Of a DNA stretch of 63,033 nucleotides, positions 19,628 to 29,199 are shown piece after piece; position 1 is the stretch's first letter; each line of letters opens with the position of its first letter. The notes under the pieces are model-generated. The model had not been told where the DNA came from and did not search any database. It worked only from the letters and a program-made list of their open reading frames with translations. A program made the translations under genes and the position numbers. This stretch comes from Rhodanobacteraceae bacterium (lineage in GTDB: Bacteria; Pseudomonadota; Gammaproteobacteria; Xanthomonadales; Rhodanobacteraceae): assembly GCA_025928585.1 (NCBI GenBank), contig JAICJG010000002.1, positions 1-63,033 on the forward strand. The letters are read 5' to 3'.

Positions 19628-22600
19628 GCGCGCAGCCCCTGTTCGAAATATCGGAGCCGCGCAAGGCTTCGATCATCAACCGCATCGTCGCATTCGCGTT
19701 GCAGCAGCGGCTGCTGATCGTGCTGCTGTCGCTGGGGCTCGCGGCGGCCGGAGTGTGGGCCTACCAGGTCCTGCCGATGGATGCGTATCCGAACCTGTCG
19801 CCGCCGATGGTGGACATCGTCGCGCAGTGGCCGGGGCATTCCGCCGAAGAAGTGGAGCAGCAGATCACGGTGCCGATGGAACTCGGCATGAATGCGATCC
19901 CGGGACTGGTCACCAAGCGCTCGATTTCACTGTACGGATTGTCGGACGTCACGCTCACCTTTTCCGACGGCACCGATCCCTATTTCGCGCGCCAGCGGGT
20001 GTACAACCGCCTGCCCGGCGTCGAGCTGCCGGACGGCGTGTCCTCGGACATCGGGCCGCTGTCGCCGCCGTCCGGCCTGGTGTACCGCTACGTGCTGCAG
20101 AGCACCGACCGCTCGCCGATGGAGCTGAAAACCCTGCAGGACTGGGTGATCGCGCCGCAGTACCGTTCGGTGCAAGGCGTGGCTGACGATTCGGGTTTCG
20201 GGGGCGGCACCATGCAGTATCAGGTGCTGCTCGATCCGGTGAAGATCGCCGGCCTCGGCTTGTCGGTTTCGCAGGTGGAGGCGGCGCTCGCGGCCAACAA
20301 CAGCAATGCCGGCGGCGGCTTCTACCAGCAGGGCGGGCAGTTCTTCTACGTGCGCGGCCTGGGTCGCATCAAGACGCCCGAGGACATCCGCAACATCGTG
20401 CTCACGGTGCACAACGGCACGCCGGTGCTGGTGAAGGACGTGGCCAAGGTAAAGATCGGCATCGCGCCACGGCTGGGCGAATTCGGCTACATGGGCCAGA
20501 ACGACGCTGTCGAAGGCGTGATCCTTGCGCTGACAGGCAGCAAGACCGAAGACGTGCTGAAGCGGGTCGAGGCCAAGACGAAGGAACTCAACGAGACCAT
20601 CCTGCCGCGGGACGTCAAGATCCATCCGTTCTATGACCTGACGACCCTGATCGACCAGACCAAGGGCGTGGTGATGCACAACCTCACCATCGGCCTGGTC
20701 CTTGTGATCGTGGTGCTGGTGTTTTTCCTCTACGACCTGCGCGCGGGCCTGATCGTCGCGGTCACGATACCGCTCGCGCTGCTGTTCGCGTTCCTGTGCC
20801 TGGATTTGAAGAACGCCTCGGCGAACCTGCTGTCGATCGGCGCGGTGGATTTCGGCATCCTCGTGGATGGCGCGATCTTCATGGTCGAAAACATCTTCCG
20901 TGAGCTCAGCGCGCGGCGCGGCAGCGAATACGAGATCCGGGAGGTGATCCTCTCCGCGGCCGCCGAGATCGACCGCCCGCTGGTGTATGCCATTGCCGTG
21001 ATCGTCGCGAGCTTCCTGCCGATCTACTTCCTCACCGGGCCATCCGGCACGCTGTTCAAGCCGATGGCCGACACCATGATCTTCGCGCTGGTCGGTTCGC
21101 TGGCGGTGACGCTGACGCTGCTGCCGGTGCTGTGCGCCATCTTCATGCGCCGTGGCGTGCGCGAGCGCCGCAACCGCGGCTACGAGTGGTTCAAGTGCTG
21201 GTATGTCCGCATCCTCGAGCGCGCACAGCGGGCGCCGTGGCGCGTGACTGCGGCGTCCGCGCTGCTGCTCGGCCTCGCGATCCTGATGATGCAGGGCATC
21301 GGCGCCGAGTTCATGCCGAGCCTCGATGAAGGCGCGCTGTGGGTGCGCGCGACGATGCCGTACACCATCTCGTTCGAGAAGGCGTCGGAAATCTCCCCCG
21401 AAATCCGCAAGGTGTTGCTGTCGTTTCCCGTCGTCACCACCGTGACCTCCGAACTCGGACGCCCCGACGACGGCACCGATTCCACCGGCTTCTTCAACGA
21501 CGAATTCTTCGTCGGCCTGAAGCCGTATTCCGAGTGGCAGGGCCAGTACCGGAGCAAGCAGGACCTGATCGCCGCGATCGACAGGAAACTCGAGCGGTTT
21601 CCCGGCATCCAGTTCAACTTCACCCAGCCCGCCGAGGATGCGGTGGACGAGGCCGAGACGGGCCTGAAGAGCGCGCTGGCCGTGAAGATCTACGGCCCGA
21701 GCCTCGCGGTGTTGCAGAAGGAGGGCAAGGCGATCAAGGCGGTGATGGAGAAAGTACGCGGCATCACCGACGTGACCCTGGTGCACGAACTCGGCCAGCC
21801 CAACCTCGCGATCGACATCGATCGCGCGAAGATCGCGCGCTACGGCCTGAACATCGATGACATCAACAACCTGATCAACTCGGCGATCGGCGGCGGCGTC
21901 GCCACCGAAGTGGTGCAGGGCGACAAGCGCTTCGACCTCGTGGTTCGCCTGCAGAAACGGTTCCGCGACAACCCTGCCGAAATCGGTGACATCCCCGTGG
22001 CCACGCCGGGCGGCCAGCAGGTCCCGCTGAAGGAACTCGCCAGCATCAAGGTCGAGAACGGCGCATCCTTCATCTATCGCGAAAACAACTCGCGCTTCAT
22101 CGGCGTGCAGTTCTCGGTGCAGGGGCGTGATCTCGCCGGCACGGTGAACGATGCGATCGCACGTGTCGCCAGGGACGTGAAACTGCCACGGGGCTATCGG
22201 CTGGAATGGGGCGGCGAGTACAAGGAGTACACCGCTTCGCGCGAGCAGATGCGCATCATCCTGCCGCTCACGGTGGTCGTGATCTTCGGACTGCTGTTCG
22301 TGCTGTACGGCAATTTCAAGTTCCCGTTGATCACCGTGGTGGGCGTATTGCTGTCGGCGCCGGTCGGGGCGGTGTTCGCGATGTGGGTCACCGGCACGCC
22401 GTTCTCGGTGTCGTCGGGAATCGGTTTCATCGTGTTGTTCGGGGTATCGGTGCTGACCGGCGTCGTCTACATCTCGTGCGCGAATGAATTGCGCCTGGGC
22501 GGCATGGACAAGGTCCGGGCCGCGCACGAAGCCGCGGTGGTGCGGCTGCGCCCGATCCTGATGACCGCGCTGGTGGCGGCGCTCGGGCTTTTGCCCGCCG

Positions 22601-22749
22601 CGATCGCGCACGGAGTCGGCACGGACTCGCAACGCCCCTTCGCGCTGGTGATCGTGGCCGGTATGATTTCGCGCCTCGCGATCGGCATCTTCGTGATGCC
22701 GGCGCTCTACAAGCTGGTCGCGCGCGAGGGCGATCGCCTGCAGGTATAG
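19624..22749 (+). CDS. Heavy-metal efflux RND pump (CzcA/CusA family)
   Basis: This 1041-residue inner-membrane proton antiporter has twelve expected helices and two large periplasmic loops. The helix IV motif is DFGILVDGAIFMVEN, the pattern of HME pumps for divalent cations (Co, Zn, Cd, Ni); Cu/Ag pumps of the CusA type carry a different motif there. Other family marks are VLPMDAYPNLSPPMVDI at the start and GIGFIVLFGVSVLTGVVY near the end. It starts at the ATG overlapping the adaptor stop, which indicates translational coupling. The substrate metal cannot be assigned more closely, and no metal sensor or cation diffusion facilitator is nearby. Confidence 0.93.
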   Translation: MSAQPLFEISEPRKASIINRIVAFALQQRLLIVLLSLGLAAAGVWAYQVLPMDAYPNLSPPMVDIVAQWPGHSAEEVEQQITVPMELGMNAIPGLVTKRSISLYGLSDVTLTFSDGTDPYFARQRVYNRLPGVELPDGVSSDIGPLSPPSGLVYRYVLQSTDRSPMELKTLQDWVIAPQYRSVQGVADDSGFGGGTMQYQVLLDPVKIAGLGLSVSQVEAALAANNSNAGGGFYQQGGQFFYVRGLGRIKTPEDIRNIVLTVHNGTPVLVKDVAKVKIGIAPRLGEFGYMGQNDAVEGVILALTGSKTEDVLKRVEAKTKELNETILPRDVKIHPFYDLTTLIDQTKGVVMHNLTIGLVLVIVVLVFFLYDLRAGLIVAVTIPLALLFAFLCLDLKNASANLLSIGAVDFGILVDGAIFMVENIFRELSARRGSEYEIREVILSAAAEIDRPLVYAIAVIVASFLPIYFLTGPSGTLFKPMADTMIFALVGSLAVTLTLLPVLCAIFMRRGVRERRNRGYEWFKCWYVRILERAQRAPWRVTAASALLLGLAILMMQGIGAEFMPSLDEGALWVRATMPYTISFEKASEISPEIRKVLLSFPVVTTVTSELGRPDDGTDSTGFFNDEFFVGLKPYSEWQGQYRSKQDLIAAIDRKLERFPGIQFNFTQPAEDAVDEAETGLKSALAVKIYGPSLAVLQKEGKAIKAVMEKVRGITDVTLVHELGQPNLAIDIDRAKIARYGLNIDDINNLINSAIGGGVATEVVQGDKRFDLVVRLQKRFRDNPAEIGDIPVATPGGQQVPLKELASIKVENGASFIYRENNSRFIGVQFSVQGRDLAGTVNDAIARVARDVKLPRGYRLEWGGEYKEYTASREQMRIILPLTVVVIFGLLFVLYGNFKFPLITVVGVLLSAPVGAVFAMWVTGTPFSVSSGIGFIVLFGVSVLTGVVYISCANELRLGGMDKVRAAHEAAVVRLRPILMTALVAALGLLPAAIAHGVGTDSQRPFALVIVAGMISRLAIGIFVMPALYKLVAREGDRLQV

Positions 22750-22800
22750 CCGCGCTGTCCCGTTGCCGGACGTGGAACGTGTGCAGGAGTCAACGCAGAA

Positions 22801-22820
22801 CGGGCGCCTTGCGGCGCCCG
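22801..22820 (+). terminator. Hairpin after the RND operon
   Basis: CGGGCGCC-TTGC-GGCGCCCG forms a perfect 8-bp stem 50 bases after the stop of the pump gene. No T-run follows. The rest of 22750-22954 shows no gene. Confidence 0.5.
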
Positions 22821-22954
22821 TCGGCCGGAAGCCGCCGCGCAGGCAGCGGGCATGCGCGGGCGATCTTCCTGCAGGATGTGCGAAGACCCGTCGCCACGCC
22901 TCGCATGACGCAACTTTCCAGCGCCGCCGCCGCACCAACGGGAAATCGACCTAC

Positions 22955-22978
22955 AAAAAACCCCGCACGGGTGCGGGG
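22955..22978 (-). terminator. Rho-independent terminator of tRNA-Leu
   Basis: On the minus strand CCCCGCA-CCCG-TGCGGGG is followed by TTTTTT. It lies 48 bases beyond the 3' end of the tRNA gene, in the direction of its transcription. Confidence 0.9.
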
Positions 22979-23025
22979 TTCAAGCGTTGCATGAAAACTG
23001 TCGAAACTCGTCCGGAACCACAACC

Positions 23026-23110
23026 TGGTGCCCAGGAAAGGACTCGAACCTTCACGGGTCGCCCCGCCAGCACCTGAAGCTGGTGCGTCTACCAATTCCG
23101 CCACCTGGGC
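23026..23110 (-). tRNA. tRNA-Leu (anticodon CAG)
   Basis: The minus strand from 23110 folds as an 85-base class II tRNA. The acceptor stem is GCCCAGG/CCTGGGC with discriminator A and encoded CCA at 23028-23026. The D-arm is GGCGGAATTGGTAGAC, and the anticodon stem CCAGC/GCTGG holds the loop TTCAGGT. A long variable arm (GGGGCGACCCGTG region) and the T-arm GGTTCGAGTCC follow. The length and variable arm fit leucine, and the anticodon CAG reads CUG, expected to be the main leucine codon in this GC-rich genome. Confidence 0.96.
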
Positions 23111-23149
23111 AGGCTACGGCTCGTGGCGCGTTGCGCCAGCGAGCCGCGT

Positions 23150-23179
23150 ACGATAGCGGCCATATCCCCCGACTGTCAA
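23150..23179 (-). promoter_or_regulatory. Sigma-70 promoter of tRNA-Leu
   Basis: On the minus strand TTGACA at 23179-23174 is followed after 18 bases by TATCGT at 23155-23150. The predicted start is near 23143, about 33 bases before the mature tRNA 5' end. Confidence 0.7.
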
Positions 23180-23293
23180 TGCGCGCGGGCGTGCGCGAAG
23201 CGAGTATCGTGGACGAATCGGCGCAGTCCGCAGGCGAAAACGCGTCCGTTGAAACCGCCGGCGGCCGCCGGCGACAAAAACCGGAGGTGGAGG

Positions 23294-23902
23294 ATGAACA
23301 AGCGAATCGCTGGTGCGTTGGTGTCGGCCGCGATGGCCGCATTGATCGCGGTTCCCGGCCTTGCCGCGCTGGAGCCTGGCGCGGTGGCGCCGGACTTCAC
23401 GGCGACCGCGAGCCAGGCGGGCAAGGACTTCACGTTCTCGCTGAAGCAGGCGCTCGCGAAAGGCCCGGTGGTGGTCTACTTCTATCCGGCAGCGTACACC
23501 GGCGGTTGCGATCTCGAGGCGCACACCTTCGCCACCGAGAAGGACAGGTTCACGGCGGCTGGCGCGACGATCATCGGCGTGTCGGCCGACTCGATCGCGC
23601 GCCTCAACCAGTTCTCGTCCGATCCCAAGTACTGTGCCGGGAAATTCGCGGTCGCGTCCGACCCTGACGGCAAGATCGCGGCGCAATACGATCTCAAGAT
23701 GATGCCACCCCAGAAGGGCGTCACCGACGTCGAGGGCAAGGCGGTGACGCACGGCTTCTTTCCGCGCACGACGTTCGTGATCGATCGGCAGGGCAAGATC
23801 GTCGCGACGCTGTCTTCGAAGGAAGACCACCTGACGCCGGACCAGCACGTGAAGCGCTCGCTCGCGATCATCGAGCGCCTGCACGCGGGCAAGCCGCACT
23901 AG
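23294..23902 (+). CDS. Exported peroxiredoxin (AhpC/TSA, Bcp-like)
   Basis: This 202-residue thiol peroxidase has an N-terminal signal peptide (ALVSAAMAALIAVPGLAA), so it acts in the periplasm or on the membrane. The thioredoxin-fold core has APDFTATASQAGKDFTFSLK and the peroxidatic Cys in YFYPAAYTGGCDLEAHTF, where the usual TPGCTxE appears as TGGCDLE. A second Cys in DPKYCAGKF may resolve the disulfide. GVSADS and TTFVIDRQGKIV are typical of the Bcp branch. The ATG at 23294 follows GGAGG. It stands alone, divergent from tRNA-Leu. Its electron donor is unknown; no thioredoxin or TlpA gene is adjacent. Confidence 0.9.
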   Translation: MNKRIAGALVSAAMAALIAVPGLAALEPGAVAPDFTATASQAGKDFTFSLKQALAKGPVVVYFYPAAYTGGCDLEAHTFATEKDRFTAAGATIIGVSADSIARLNQFSSDPKYCAGKFAVASDPDGKIAAQYDLKMMPPQKGVTDVEGKAVTHGFFPRTTFVIDRQGKIVATLSSKEDHLTPDQHVKRSLAIIERLHAGKPH

Positions 23903-24032
23903 CAGCGAGGCCTGCCATTCCGCGGCGTCCCGTGTCGCGAGCGGGCGGCACGGGGCGCGGTTTGCGCTTCGCGGTCGTTGCACGCGACGGAGGGGCGGGG
24001 AAGATCGAAGTCGCATGGGGCGGGAGGCGCTC

Positions 24033-24566
24033 ATGGTCGACTGCAGCGAAACGCCGGCAGGGGTTTCCACCGATGCGTTGTTCATCGAGGTCTATGAACG
24101 CCTGAAGGCGATGGCCTCGCGGCGGCTGGCCGACCAGCGCCGCAACGGCACGCTGGACACCACCGAACTGGTGCACGAGTTGTACCTGCGGATGGGCACC
24201 CGCCCGGCGCTGCGGTTCCGGGAGCCCGCGCAGTTTTTCGCCTACGCGGCGCGCGCGATGCGCAATCTGCTGATCAATCGCGCGCGCGATCGCCTGCGGT
24301 TGCATGCCGGCGGGCAGTGGAACCGGGTCACGCTGGACGAGCGCAACGCGCAACTGGCGATCGAAACCGCCGAACAGGCGCTCGCGCTCGATGCGGCCCT
24401 GGATGCGCTGGAGCAGGCCGACCCGCGCGCTGCGCGGGTGGTCGAACTGCGCTATTTCGCGGGATTGAGCCTCGCGCAGGTGGCCGAGACCCTGGGGCTG
24501 GCGCGTCGCACGATTGATCGCGATTGGCGTTTCGCACGTGCATTCATCAGGGCCCGCATGGATTGA
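24033..24566 (+). CDS. ECF-type RNA polymerase sigma factor paired with a Ser/Thr kinase
   Basis: This 177-residue sigma factor has region 2 (ELVHELYLRM, then FFAYAARAMRNLLINRARDRLR) and region 4 with a helix-turn-helix (RYFAGLSLAQVAETLGLARRTIDRDW). The sequence resembles the group of ECF factors (ECF43-like / TIGR02999 type) that lack an anti-sigma factor and instead lie next to a Hanks-type kinase. In characterised cases the kinase phosphorylates and activates the sigma factor. Here the kinase gene follows after 180 bp, which supports that scheme. I chose the ATG at 24033 for its GGGAGG site; 24015 is an in-frame alternative. Confidence 0.87.
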   Translation: MVDCSETPAGVSTDALFIEVYERLKAMASRRLADQRRNGTLDTTELVHELYLRMGTRPALRFREPAQFFAYAARAMRNLLINRARDRLRLHAGGQWNRVTLDERNAQLAIETAEQALALDAALDALEQADPRAARVVELRYFAGLSLAQVAETLGLARRTIDRDWRFARAFIRARMD

Positions 24567-24746
24567 CCGGATGCCCTTCGATCAGGCAAGGCCGCGGTCG
24601 CCCGGACACCGGGACACCACGGTCGACCGGGCCCCTGCAATGCCGGGCCCGGTCGCGCGACCGACGCGGATGCGGAGGCTCGCCGCGTGAAGTCGCAATT
24701 TTCCCCTGCGCGGGGTTTTTCGCAGGACACAGCAGGAACTGCCGCG

Positions 24747-27548
24747 ATGGAGTCGACGTCGAGGTTGCGCGACTTGTTCGAGGAGGCGCTCCGGTTGCCG
24801 CCGGATGCCCGCGCGCGCCTGCTGGCCGAGGGTTGCGACGATCCCGCCATGCGTGCCGAACTGCAACGCATGCTGGCGGCCGATGCGGCCGCGGGTGACT
24901 GGCTTGCCCACGGCGATGCAGTGAGCGCCGCGCAGGCGATCGGCGAAACCGCGCCGTTCGAGCCGCTGCCAGCGGGCAGCCGCATCGGCCCGTTCGAATT
25001 GCTGGAAGTGCTGGGCGAGGGTGGCTCGTCCACGGTATTCCGCGCCTTCCGGGAAGTGGAGGGCGTGCGCCAGTACGTGGCCGTCAAGCTGCTGGTCCGC
25101 GGCCTGTACACGGCCGAAGCGAGGCGCCGGTTCCACCACGAGCGCGAGGCGCTGGCACGCCTGCGCCACCCCGGCATCGCACGCCTGATCGAGGGCGGCG
25201 TCGCCGACAACGGCCTCGCCTACATCGCCCTCGAGCTGGTCGAGGGCAAGCCGATCACCCGCCACGCGCAGGAAAACGCGCTGACGGAGCGCCAGCGGCT
25301 GACCTTGTTCCTGCGGGTGTGCCGCGCCATCGATTCCGCCCATCGCGCGCTGATCGTGCACCGCGACCTCAAGCCCTCCAACGTGCTGGTGACGGCCGAA
25401 GGGGAATTGAAGCTGGTGGACTTCGGCATCGCCAAGCTTCTCGACGACACCGCGGATGCCACACGCACGCGGCACCAGGCCCTGACGCCGGCCTACGCGG
25501 CACCGGAACAGTTCGCGCCCGGCGCGATCACCACCGCCACCGACGTGTATGCCCTCGGCGTCCTGTTGCGCGAGCTGCTGACGGGCGAGCGCGAAGGCCT
25601 CGGCGGGCCCCGGATGCCGCACGGCGCTGCGGCCGAGGTCGCGCTCGCGCCATCGAGGCGCGCGCGAGGGCTGCGCGGCGACCTCGCCAACATCGTGGCC
25701 AAGGCGACCGCGCCGGAGCCCGCCCAGCGGTATGGTTCGGGCGGCGCGCTGGCCGAGGACATCGAACGCTACCTCGATCGCCTGCCGGTGCTCGCGCACC
25801 CGCCATCCCGCTGGTACCGCACCGGTCGCTTCCTCGCGCGCCATCGCGGCGGGGTCGCGGTCACCGCGATCCTGTTGCTGGCGATCTTCGCCTCGTTGTC
25901 GATCGCCCTGTGGCAGGCGCAAGTGGCGCGCCGGCAGGCGCACATCGCGCAGCAGGAGGCCGCGCGTGCCAACATGGTGCGGAACTTCGTCGAGAGCCTG
26001 TTCGCGCCGGTGCGGCACGGCGTCGCTGCATCCAAGCAACCCAGCCTCGACGAATTGCTCGCCCGCGGCGTCGCCAGGCTCGAGCAATCGCGGCAGCTAG
26101 GACCCGGCGAGCGGGTGGACCTGCTGGCGATGTTCTCGCGCCTGTACGAGAACCTCGGCGACATCCCGCGCTCGCGCAGGCTTGCGGAACAGGCGGTCGC
26201 GCTGTCGCGCCGCACGCTGCCGCCCGATGACATCAATTCGATCCGGGCACTGGTCGCGCGCGGGTACGCCGCGGTGCGTGCCGAGGACTACGCGGCGGGC
26301 GGAGCCGACCTGCGCCTCGCCCACCGGCGCATGCTGGCCGAAGGCGTTCACGGCGAAGCCCTGGTCGACCTGCTCGAACCGCTGGCCATGGTCGAGAACA
26401 TCGCTGGCCACGGAGCGGCTGCACTGGCGCTCGCCCGCGAGGCGTTGCGGGAACGGAGCGCCACGTGGGGGGCCGACGATCCCCGGGTCGGCATCGGCTA
26501 CAACGATGTCGCGTCCGCCCTGGAGGGCGTGGAGCGCTACGAAGAAGCGATCCCGATGTGGCAGAAGACCTACCGGTTCGACCTCGCGCATTTCGGTCGT
26601 GACAGCAACGAGACTACCCTGGCGATGGCCGGGTGGGCGTCCTCCGAGTGGCGCGCCGGCCACTGGGCGCGCGCGCACCAGTTGTTCACGCAGGCGCTCG
26701 CCGGCTACGCGCGGATTGGCGGCAAGCCGCAGGTCACGCAGGTATACACGGCGCAGAAGGCCTGCGCGCTGGACGGCACGCGCGCGGACCGGGCTTCCGC
26801 AGCGCACGATTGCGCCTTGGCCCAGCAGCTGTCCGCTTCGGGATTCGGTGCGTCCACTCCACTCCATGGCGATTCGCTCGAAGCCGCCGCGTTCGGCGAA
26901 ATCGAGGCAGGCGACATCGGCCGCGCCACGAGCCTGCTGCTTGCCGCCCGCAAGCTGTACGGCAGCGACCCCGCCAACCGGATGCGCCGTGGTCGCGTCG
27001 ACAGCGAGCTGGCCGGCCTCGCGCTGCTGCAAGGCCGGCCGGCGGTCGCCCGCGAGTTGCTGCCGGGCGCCATTGCCGACCTGCGGACCCGGGCCTACCA
27101 GGTGCCTCCGCTGATCGCCGAAGCGCGACTGCTGCTGGCGTGTTCGCAATCGCCGGGACCCGGGTGTCCGGCGGGCCTGCAGGCTACGGTCGAACGGGAC
27201 CTCGCCGAGGTCGCCGGGCGCCACGACCCGATGCTGTTGTGGGTGCACACGTTGCTGGCGCGGGTCGAACTGCTGCAGCGCGAGCCCGGGGTCGCGCGCA
27301 CGCGGCTGGCCCACGCGATCCTGGATGCCGGCGGCGAATTGCAGCCCTCGCACCCGCGCCGGCTGGTCGCGCAGTTGTGGCTCGCGGTGGCGGCGGCGCA
27401 GGCCGGGGATTGTGCCGGTGCCGCGGCGCAGGTGCAGGCGGCGCGGGCGGTCATCGATGCCAACGGCCTCGCGTCCCACGCCGAGCTCGCCGGGGCACGG
27501 GCCGCGCTCGGCCATCCGATCGGCGCGTGCGGGGTGCTGCTGCACTGA
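24747..27548 (+). CDS. Transmembrane Ser/Thr protein kinase with periplasmic TPR-like region
   Basis: This protein of about 933 residues has a kinase domain at residues 80-360: Gly-loop LGEGGSSTVFRA, Lys in VAVKLL, catalytic HRDLKPSN near 207, DFG near 226, and APE as YAAPEQF. A single helix (AVTAILLLAIFASLSIALW, about 370-390) leads to a large C-terminal region of helical TPR-like repeats with a coiled start (RRQAHIAQQEAARANMVRNF). A signal sensed outside the membrane is probably passed to the neighbouring ECF sigma factor. I prefer the ATG at 24747 with an AGGAA site; a GTG at 24687 would add 20 residues. All kinase catalytic residues are present. Confidence 0.9.
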   Translation: MESTSRLRDLFEEALRLPPDARARLLAEGCDDPAMRAELQRMLAADAAAGDWLAHGDAVSAAQAIGETAPFEPLPAGSRIGPFELLEVLGEGGSSTVFRAFREVEGVRQYVAVKLLVRGLYTAEARRRFHHEREALARLRHPGIARLIEGGVADNGLAYIALELVEGKPITRHAQENALTERQRLTLFLRVCRAIDSAHRALIVHRDLKPSNVLVTAEGELKLVDFGIAKLLDDTADATRTRHQALTPAYAAPEQFAPGAITTATDVYALGVLLRELLTGEREGLGGPRMPHGAAAEVALAPSRRARGLRGDLANIVAKATAPEPAQRYGSGGALAEDIERYLDRLPVLAHPPSRWYRTGRFLARHRGGVAVTAILLLAIFASLSIALWQAQVARRQAHIAQQEAARANMVRNFVESLFAPVRHGVAASKQPSLDELLARGVARLEQSRQLGPGERVDLLAMFSRLYENLGDIPRSRRLAEQAVALSRRTLPPDDINSIRALVARGYAAVRAEDYAAGGADLRLAHRRMLAEGVHGEALVDLLEPLAMVENIAGHGAAALALAREALRERSATWGADDPRVGIGYNDVASALEGVERYEEAIPMWQKTYRFDLAHFGRDSNETTLAMAGWASSEWRAGHWARAHQLFTQALAGYARIGGKPQVTQVYTAQKACALDGTRADRASAAHDCALAQQLSASGFGASTPLHGDSLEAAAFGEIEAGDIGRATSLLLAARKLYGSDPANRMRRGRVDSELAGLALLQGRPAVARELLPGAIADLRTRAYQVPPLIAEARLLLACSQSPGPGCPAGLQATVERDLAEVAGRHDPMLLWVHTLLARVELLQREPGVARTRLAHAILDAGGELQPSHPRRLVAQLWLAVAAAQAGDCAGAAAQVQAARAVIDANGLASHAELAGARAALGHPIGACGVLLH

Positions 27549-27646
27549 GCGTCGGTGTCCGCGCAGGGCCGCGCCGGTGCGCATGGCGCAATTTCCCGCT
27601 GGACGGTGTTCTCCGAGGGGCCCATTCGCATGGGGAGGACAACCAG

Positions 27647-29083
27647 ATGCTGCATCGACAGTTGCCGGGCCCGGCCGGCCGTGGAGGCCGGGCCGCCACG
27701 ACGATCCTGCTGCTGGCGGTGGCCGCTGGCGGTTCCGCCCAGCAGGCCGCGCTGCCTTCCGTGGCCGACGGGCTGGTGACCCGCGATCCTTCCGGATGGT
27801 TGCAGACCAGCACCCCTACGGGTCGCATCGACAAGGGCAATCCGTTCTTCCAGAGCCTCGGCAGCAACGGCCGTTCCTGCAGCTCCTGTCACCGCCAGGC
27901 CGAGGGCTGGTCGATCTCCGCCGCGGAAGTGCAGCGGCGGTTCGTGATGACGCGTGGAACCGATGCGATCTTCCGGCTGGTCGACGGTGCCAATTCGCCG
28001 CTGGCGGATGTGTCCACCCTCGCCGCGCGCGAAGCGGCCTACTCGATGCTGCTGGACCACGGCGTCATCCGGGTGAGCCTGCCGATCCCGGCGAACGCCG
28101 AATTCCGGCTGACCGCCGTCGACGACCCGTACGGCTACGCCAGCGCCCGGGCGCTTTCGCTGTTCCGGCGCCCGCTGCCCGCGACCAACCTGATCTGGGA
28201 CACGGCCGTCATGTGGGATGGCCGCGAGACCTACGTTCCCTTCCAGCCGCCGATGGACGCCGGCATCGATGCCGGTGACGTGCGTCTTAGCCTCGCTTCG
28301 CAGGCGCGCGACGCGGTGCTCGGGCACGAGCAAGCCAAGCTGGCGCCGGGCCAGGCCGTCCTCGACCAGATCGTGGCCTTCGAATCGCGCCTCGTCACCG
28401 CCCAGTTCTACGACGACCGGGCCGGCCGCCTCAACGACGCCAACGCGATGGGCGGCGCCGACATCCTCGCCCAGGAGAAGTTCTGGGTGGGCATCAACGA
28501 TCCGCTCGGCGGCGATCCGACCCTCGATCCGTTCGACCCGAAGGTGATGCGCCTGTTCGACCACTGGCGCAACTCCGATCGCGCGCACCGCTTCGATCCG
28601 CGCTCGCTCGCCCGGGCCGCGATCGCGCGCGGCCAGCACCTGTTCAACTCGATGCCGATCCCGATTACCAGGGTGGCGGGCTTGAACGACGTGACCGGCA
28701 AGGCGGTGATCCGCGGCACCTGCGGAACCTGCCACGACTCGCCCAACATCGGCAACCATTCGGTGGCCGCGCCACTCGACATCGGCATCGCCGATGCCAG
28801 CCGGCGCACCCCCGACATGCCGCTGTACACCCTGACCAACATCAAGACCGGGCAGGTCATCCGCACCACCGATCCGGGCCTGGCGATGCTGACCGGCAAG
28901 TGGGCGGACATCGGCAAGTTCAAGGGCCCGAACCTGCGCGGCCTCGCGGCACGCGCGCCATACTTCCACAACGGCTCGGCCGCGACCCTTCGCGACGTCG
29001 TCGACTTCTACGACACGCGCTTCCACATCGGCATGACCGAGCAGCAGAAGAGCGATCTGGTGGCGTTTCTCTCGGCCTTGTGA
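27647..29083 (+). CDS. Periplasmic di-heme cytochrome c (peroxidase/MauG-like)
   Basis: This 478-residue protein has a signal peptide (TTILLLAVAAGGSAQQ) and two c-type heme motifs, CSSCH near residue 80 and CGTCH near residue 362. The C-terminal FKGPNLRGLAARAPYFHNGSAATLRDVVDFYDTRF is typical of bacterial cytochrome c peroxidases and MauG proteins. Its long middle region differs from classical CcpA. It may reduce peroxide or oxidise a partner in the periplasm. The ATG at 27647 follows GGGGAGG. It starts about 100 bp after the kinase gene on the same strand, so it could be co-transcribed with, or a target of, the sigma/kinase pair. Confidence 0.85.
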   Translation: MLHRQLPGPAGRGGRAATTILLLAVAAGGSAQQAALPSVADGLVTRDPSGWLQTSTPTGRIDKGNPFFQSLGSNGRSCSSCHRQAEGWSISAAEVQRRFVMTRGTDAIFRLVDGANSPLADVSTLAAREAAYSMLLDHGVIRVSLPIPANAEFRLTAVDDPYGYASARALSLFRRPLPATNLIWDTAVMWDGRETYVPFQPPMDAGIDAGDVRLSLASQARDAVLGHEQAKLAPGQAVLDQIVAFESRLVTAQFYDDRAGRLNDANAMGGADILAQEKFWVGINDPLGGDPTLDPFDPKVMRLFDHWRNSDRAHRFDPRSLARAAIARGQHLFNSMPIPITRVAGLNDVTGKAVIRGTCGTCHDSPNIGNHSVAAPLDIGIADASRRTPDMPLYTLTNIKTGQVIRTTDPGLAMLTGKWADIGKFKGPNLRGLAARAPYFHNGSAATLRDVVDFYDTRFHIGMTEQQKSDLVAFLSAL

Positions 29084-29199
29084 GGGGGCGTGCATCGCCC
29101 GCCCGCCCGCGTGCGCCGGGTCCGGGCGCGGAACTTGCGCCGGCCACCGGTGGCCGCGGCGGGCTTGCTTTCGCGCCGCCACTCCGCGACGCTGGCGGC

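Noticed and set aside
19927-22938. Open frame of about 1000 codons on the minus strand
   Set aside because: It mirrors the RND pump gene and has no recognisable domain; composition is Arg/His/Asp-rich as in antisense shadows.
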